Source: Actinomycetes bacterium | GTDB lineage: Bacteria > Actinomycetota > Actinomycetes > Mycobacteriales > Mycobacteriaceae | NCBI GenBank assembly: GCA_022600695.1 | Contig: JAHZJY010000107.1 | Span: forward strand, 1-7,282 | Length of the DNA stretch: 7,282 nucleotides | Reading direction: 5' to 3' | Part shown: positions 6,549 to 7,282 of the stretch, in pieces | Layout of the letters: every line of letters starts with the position of its first letter | Numbering within the stretch: the stretch's first letter is position 1 | Translations under genes and position numbers: made by a program | The notes under the pieces: generated by a model | Databases searched by the model: none | What the model was told of the DNA's origin: nothing | What the model saw: only the letters and a program-made list of their open reading frames with translations

Positions 6549-6579
6549 GCTGCCAAGGCCTCCTCATGGGGTCGTGCAT
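6535..6579 (-). CDS. Possible 14-codon upstream reading frame overlapping the pgfA start
   Basis: From the ATG at 6579 (second in-frame ATG at 6567) the minus strand encodes MHDPMRRPWQRESG and stops at TAG (6537-6535). It is in a different frame from pgfA and overlaps its first codons. The stop is one nucleotide before the internal pgfA ATG (TAGCATG). No Shine-Dalgarno sequence precedes the ATG at 6579. It may be chance, or a leader that tunes pgfA translation. Confidence 0.2.
   Translation of the reverse strand: MHDPMRRPWQRESG
6559..6564 (-). promoter_or_regulatory. Shine-Dalgarno sequence of pgfA
   Basis: The minus strand carries AGGAGG, 10 nt before the GTG at 6548 and 25 nt before the internal ATG at 6533. 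The distance favours the GTG start, although 10 nt is on the long side. The site lies inside a short upstream reading frame, so a ribosome translating that frame would pass over it. Confidence 0.6.
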
Positions 6580-6614
6580 GCAGTCGGATGTCAGTGTGTG
6601 CCGGCTTCTCCAAT

Positions 6615-6630
6615 GACCGGCAAACCGGTC
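6615..6630. promoter_or_regulatory. Perfect inverted repeat GACCGG-CAAA-CCGGTC, operator or hairpin candidate
   Basis: Six-base arms flank a 4-nt centre. It lies between the divergent pgfA and acyltransferase genes, over the predicted transcription start of pgfA. It could bind a dimeric regulator or form a short RNA hairpin at the 5' end of the pgfA leader. No regulator gene is present in the window. Confidence 0.35.
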
Positions 6631-6632
6631 TG

Positions 6633-6638
6633 ACCCTA
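6633..6638 (-). promoter_or_regulatory. Candidate -10 element of the pgfA promoter
   Basis: The minus strand reads TAGGGT, matching TANNNT. It would place the transcription start near 6626 and give a 5' UTR of roughly 78 nt before the pgfA start. No good -35 hexamer is seen. A perfect inverted repeat (6615-6630) covers the predicted start point, and a 10-bp palindrome (6653-6662) lies at about the -35 position. Confidence 0.3.
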
Positions 6639-6652
6639 ACAGCAGAAACTAA

Positions 6653-6662
6653 GCCGATCGGC
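6653..6662. promoter_or_regulatory. Perfect 10-bp palindrome GCCGATCGGC, operator candidate
   Basis: This uninterrupted palindrome lies in the intergenic region between pgfA and the acyltransferase gene, upstream of the TAGGGT hexamer. A second, 12-bp palindrome, CGGCCCGGGCCG, follows at 6678-6689. Perfect GC-only palindromes arise easily in such DNA, so the AT-centred one is the more informative of the two. Confidence 0.25.
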
Positions 6663-6739
6663 CCACCGCGTTGATTCCGGCCCGGGCCGATCCGCACCCG
6701 ACAGCCGCCCGGCTGGCGTACCCGGGCAGACTGGCGGTC

Positions 6740-7282
6740 ATGAAACCCACGCCCGATCAGGTGGGCGGAACCCGCAGCTTTCTGCCCGCGGTGGAGGGGA
6801 TGCGCGCCTGCGCCGCGATGGGGGTGGTGCTCACCCACGTCGCATTCCAGACCGGAACTCAGGACGGGGTGCTGGGACGGCTGCTGCACCGTTTCGACCT
6901 GGCGGTCGCGGTGTTCTTCGCGCTATCGGGATTCCTGCTGTGGCGCGGTCACGCCGCGGCGGCCCGGGAGATGCGGCACCGGCCGGCCACCGGGCACTAT
7001 CTGCGGTCCCGGCTGGTCCGCATCATGCCGGGCTACCTGGTTGCGGTGGTGATCATCCTGACCCTGCTGCCCGAGGCCAACCACGCCAACAGCACGGTGT
7101 GGCTGGCCAACCTGACGCTGACCCAGGTGTACGTGCCGCTGACGCTGACCGCCGGGCTGACCCAGATGTGGAGCCTGTCGGTGGAGGTCAGCTTCTACCT
7201 GGCGCTACCCGTGCTGGCCTTCCTGGCCTACCGGCTGCCGGTGCGGGCCCGGGTCCCGGTGATCGCGGCGGTGGCGGTGGTC
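6740..7282 (+). CDS. tmaT: Acyltransferase-3 family membrane protein, TmaT-like (Rv0228-like), 3' end outside window
   Basis: The frame is open from the ATG at 6740 to the window edge, giving the first 181 residues of a protein normally near 400. It shows the acyltransferase-3 (OafA-type) signatures in order: VEGMRACAAMGVVLTH (18-33), with the expected catalytic His33 in the first membrane segment; VFFALSGFLLWR (58-69); the basic YLRSRLVRIMPGY (87-99); and MWSLSVEVSFYLALP (143-157). Such enzymes move acyl groups, often acetyl, across the membrane onto envelope molecules. The corynebacterial protein encoded next to the pgfA homologue, TmaT, was reported to acetylate trehalose monomycolate before MmpL-dependent export, as I recall. 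The start precedes the first motif by only about 17 residues; an in-frame TTG at 6671 would add 23. No good Shine-Dalgarno is seen; CAGACT 7 nt before the ATG is a weak -10 candidate. Confidence 0.9.
   Translation, partial: MKPTPDQVGGTRSFLPAVEGMRACAAMGVVLTHVAFQTGTQDGVLGRLLHRFDLAVAVFFALSGFLLWRGHAAAAREMRHRPATGHYLRSRLVRIMPGYLVAVVIILTLLPEANHANSTVWLANLTLTQVYVPLTLTAGLTQMWSLSVEVSFYLALPVLAFLAYRLPVRARVPVIAAVAVV

Noticed and set aside
5148..6674. 508-residue plus-strand frame across pgfA
   Set aside because: It is antisense to pgfA, which has clear topology and a Shine-Dalgarno sequence. No recognisable domain is present.
6545..6889. 114-residue minus-strand frame over the pgfA-tmaT intergenic region
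   Set aside because: It is antisense to the start of the acyltransferase, shows no domain, and its composition suggests a shadow frame.

Overview
The window is chromosomal DNA from a high-GC actinobacterium, almost certainly a Mycobacterium/Mycolicibacterium-type organism. The six genes and their orientations match, from memory, the M. tuberculosis block Rv0223c-Rv0228. No database was searched, so orthology rests on recalled protein features, lengths and gene order. I saw no tRNA, rRNA, CRISPR, insertion sequence, phage gene or frameshift.

Layout from left to right: (1) a short non-coding end (1-105) with a 7-bp-stem hairpin and three 24-bp tandem repeats that end exactly at the stop of the first gene; (2) an aldehyde dehydrogenase and, upstream of it on the same minus strand, an MtrP-like SAM methyltransferase; (3) a 33-bp divergent promoter region; (4) a GT4-type glycosyltransferase on the plus strand; (5) two minus-strand genes overlapping by GTGA, PgfA (DUF3068) followed by a multi-spanning, GT-C-like membrane protein, whose stop overlaps the glycosyltransferase stop; (6) a 191-bp intergenic region with several perfect palindromes; (7) the first 181 codons of a plus-strand acyltransferase-3 membrane protein (TmaT-like), cut by the window edge.

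How the genes fit together: three of the six families are tied in the literature, as I recall it, to trehalose monomycolate (TMM) trafficking or lipoglycan maturation across the inner membrane. These are MtrP (putative methyltransferase), TmaT (TMM acetyltransferase) and PgfA (MmpL3 partner, polar growth factor). The GT4 enzyme and the GT-C-like membrane protein are embedded among them without a function known to me. They are the best candidates here for an undescribed step, perhaps a glycosylation that supports TMM export or lipomannan/lipoarabinomannan maturation. The aldehyde dehydrogenase looks metabolically separate.

Regulation: several starts have a TANNNT hexamer 7-8 nt upstream of the ATG, the mycobacterial leaderless-promoter arrangement. 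pgfA instead has a Shine-Dalgarno sequence and a probable 5' UTR containing a tiny upstream reading frame. Overall this is a conserved envelope locus rather than a mobile or accessory island; the novelty lies in the uncharacterised members and in the compact regulatory architecture.
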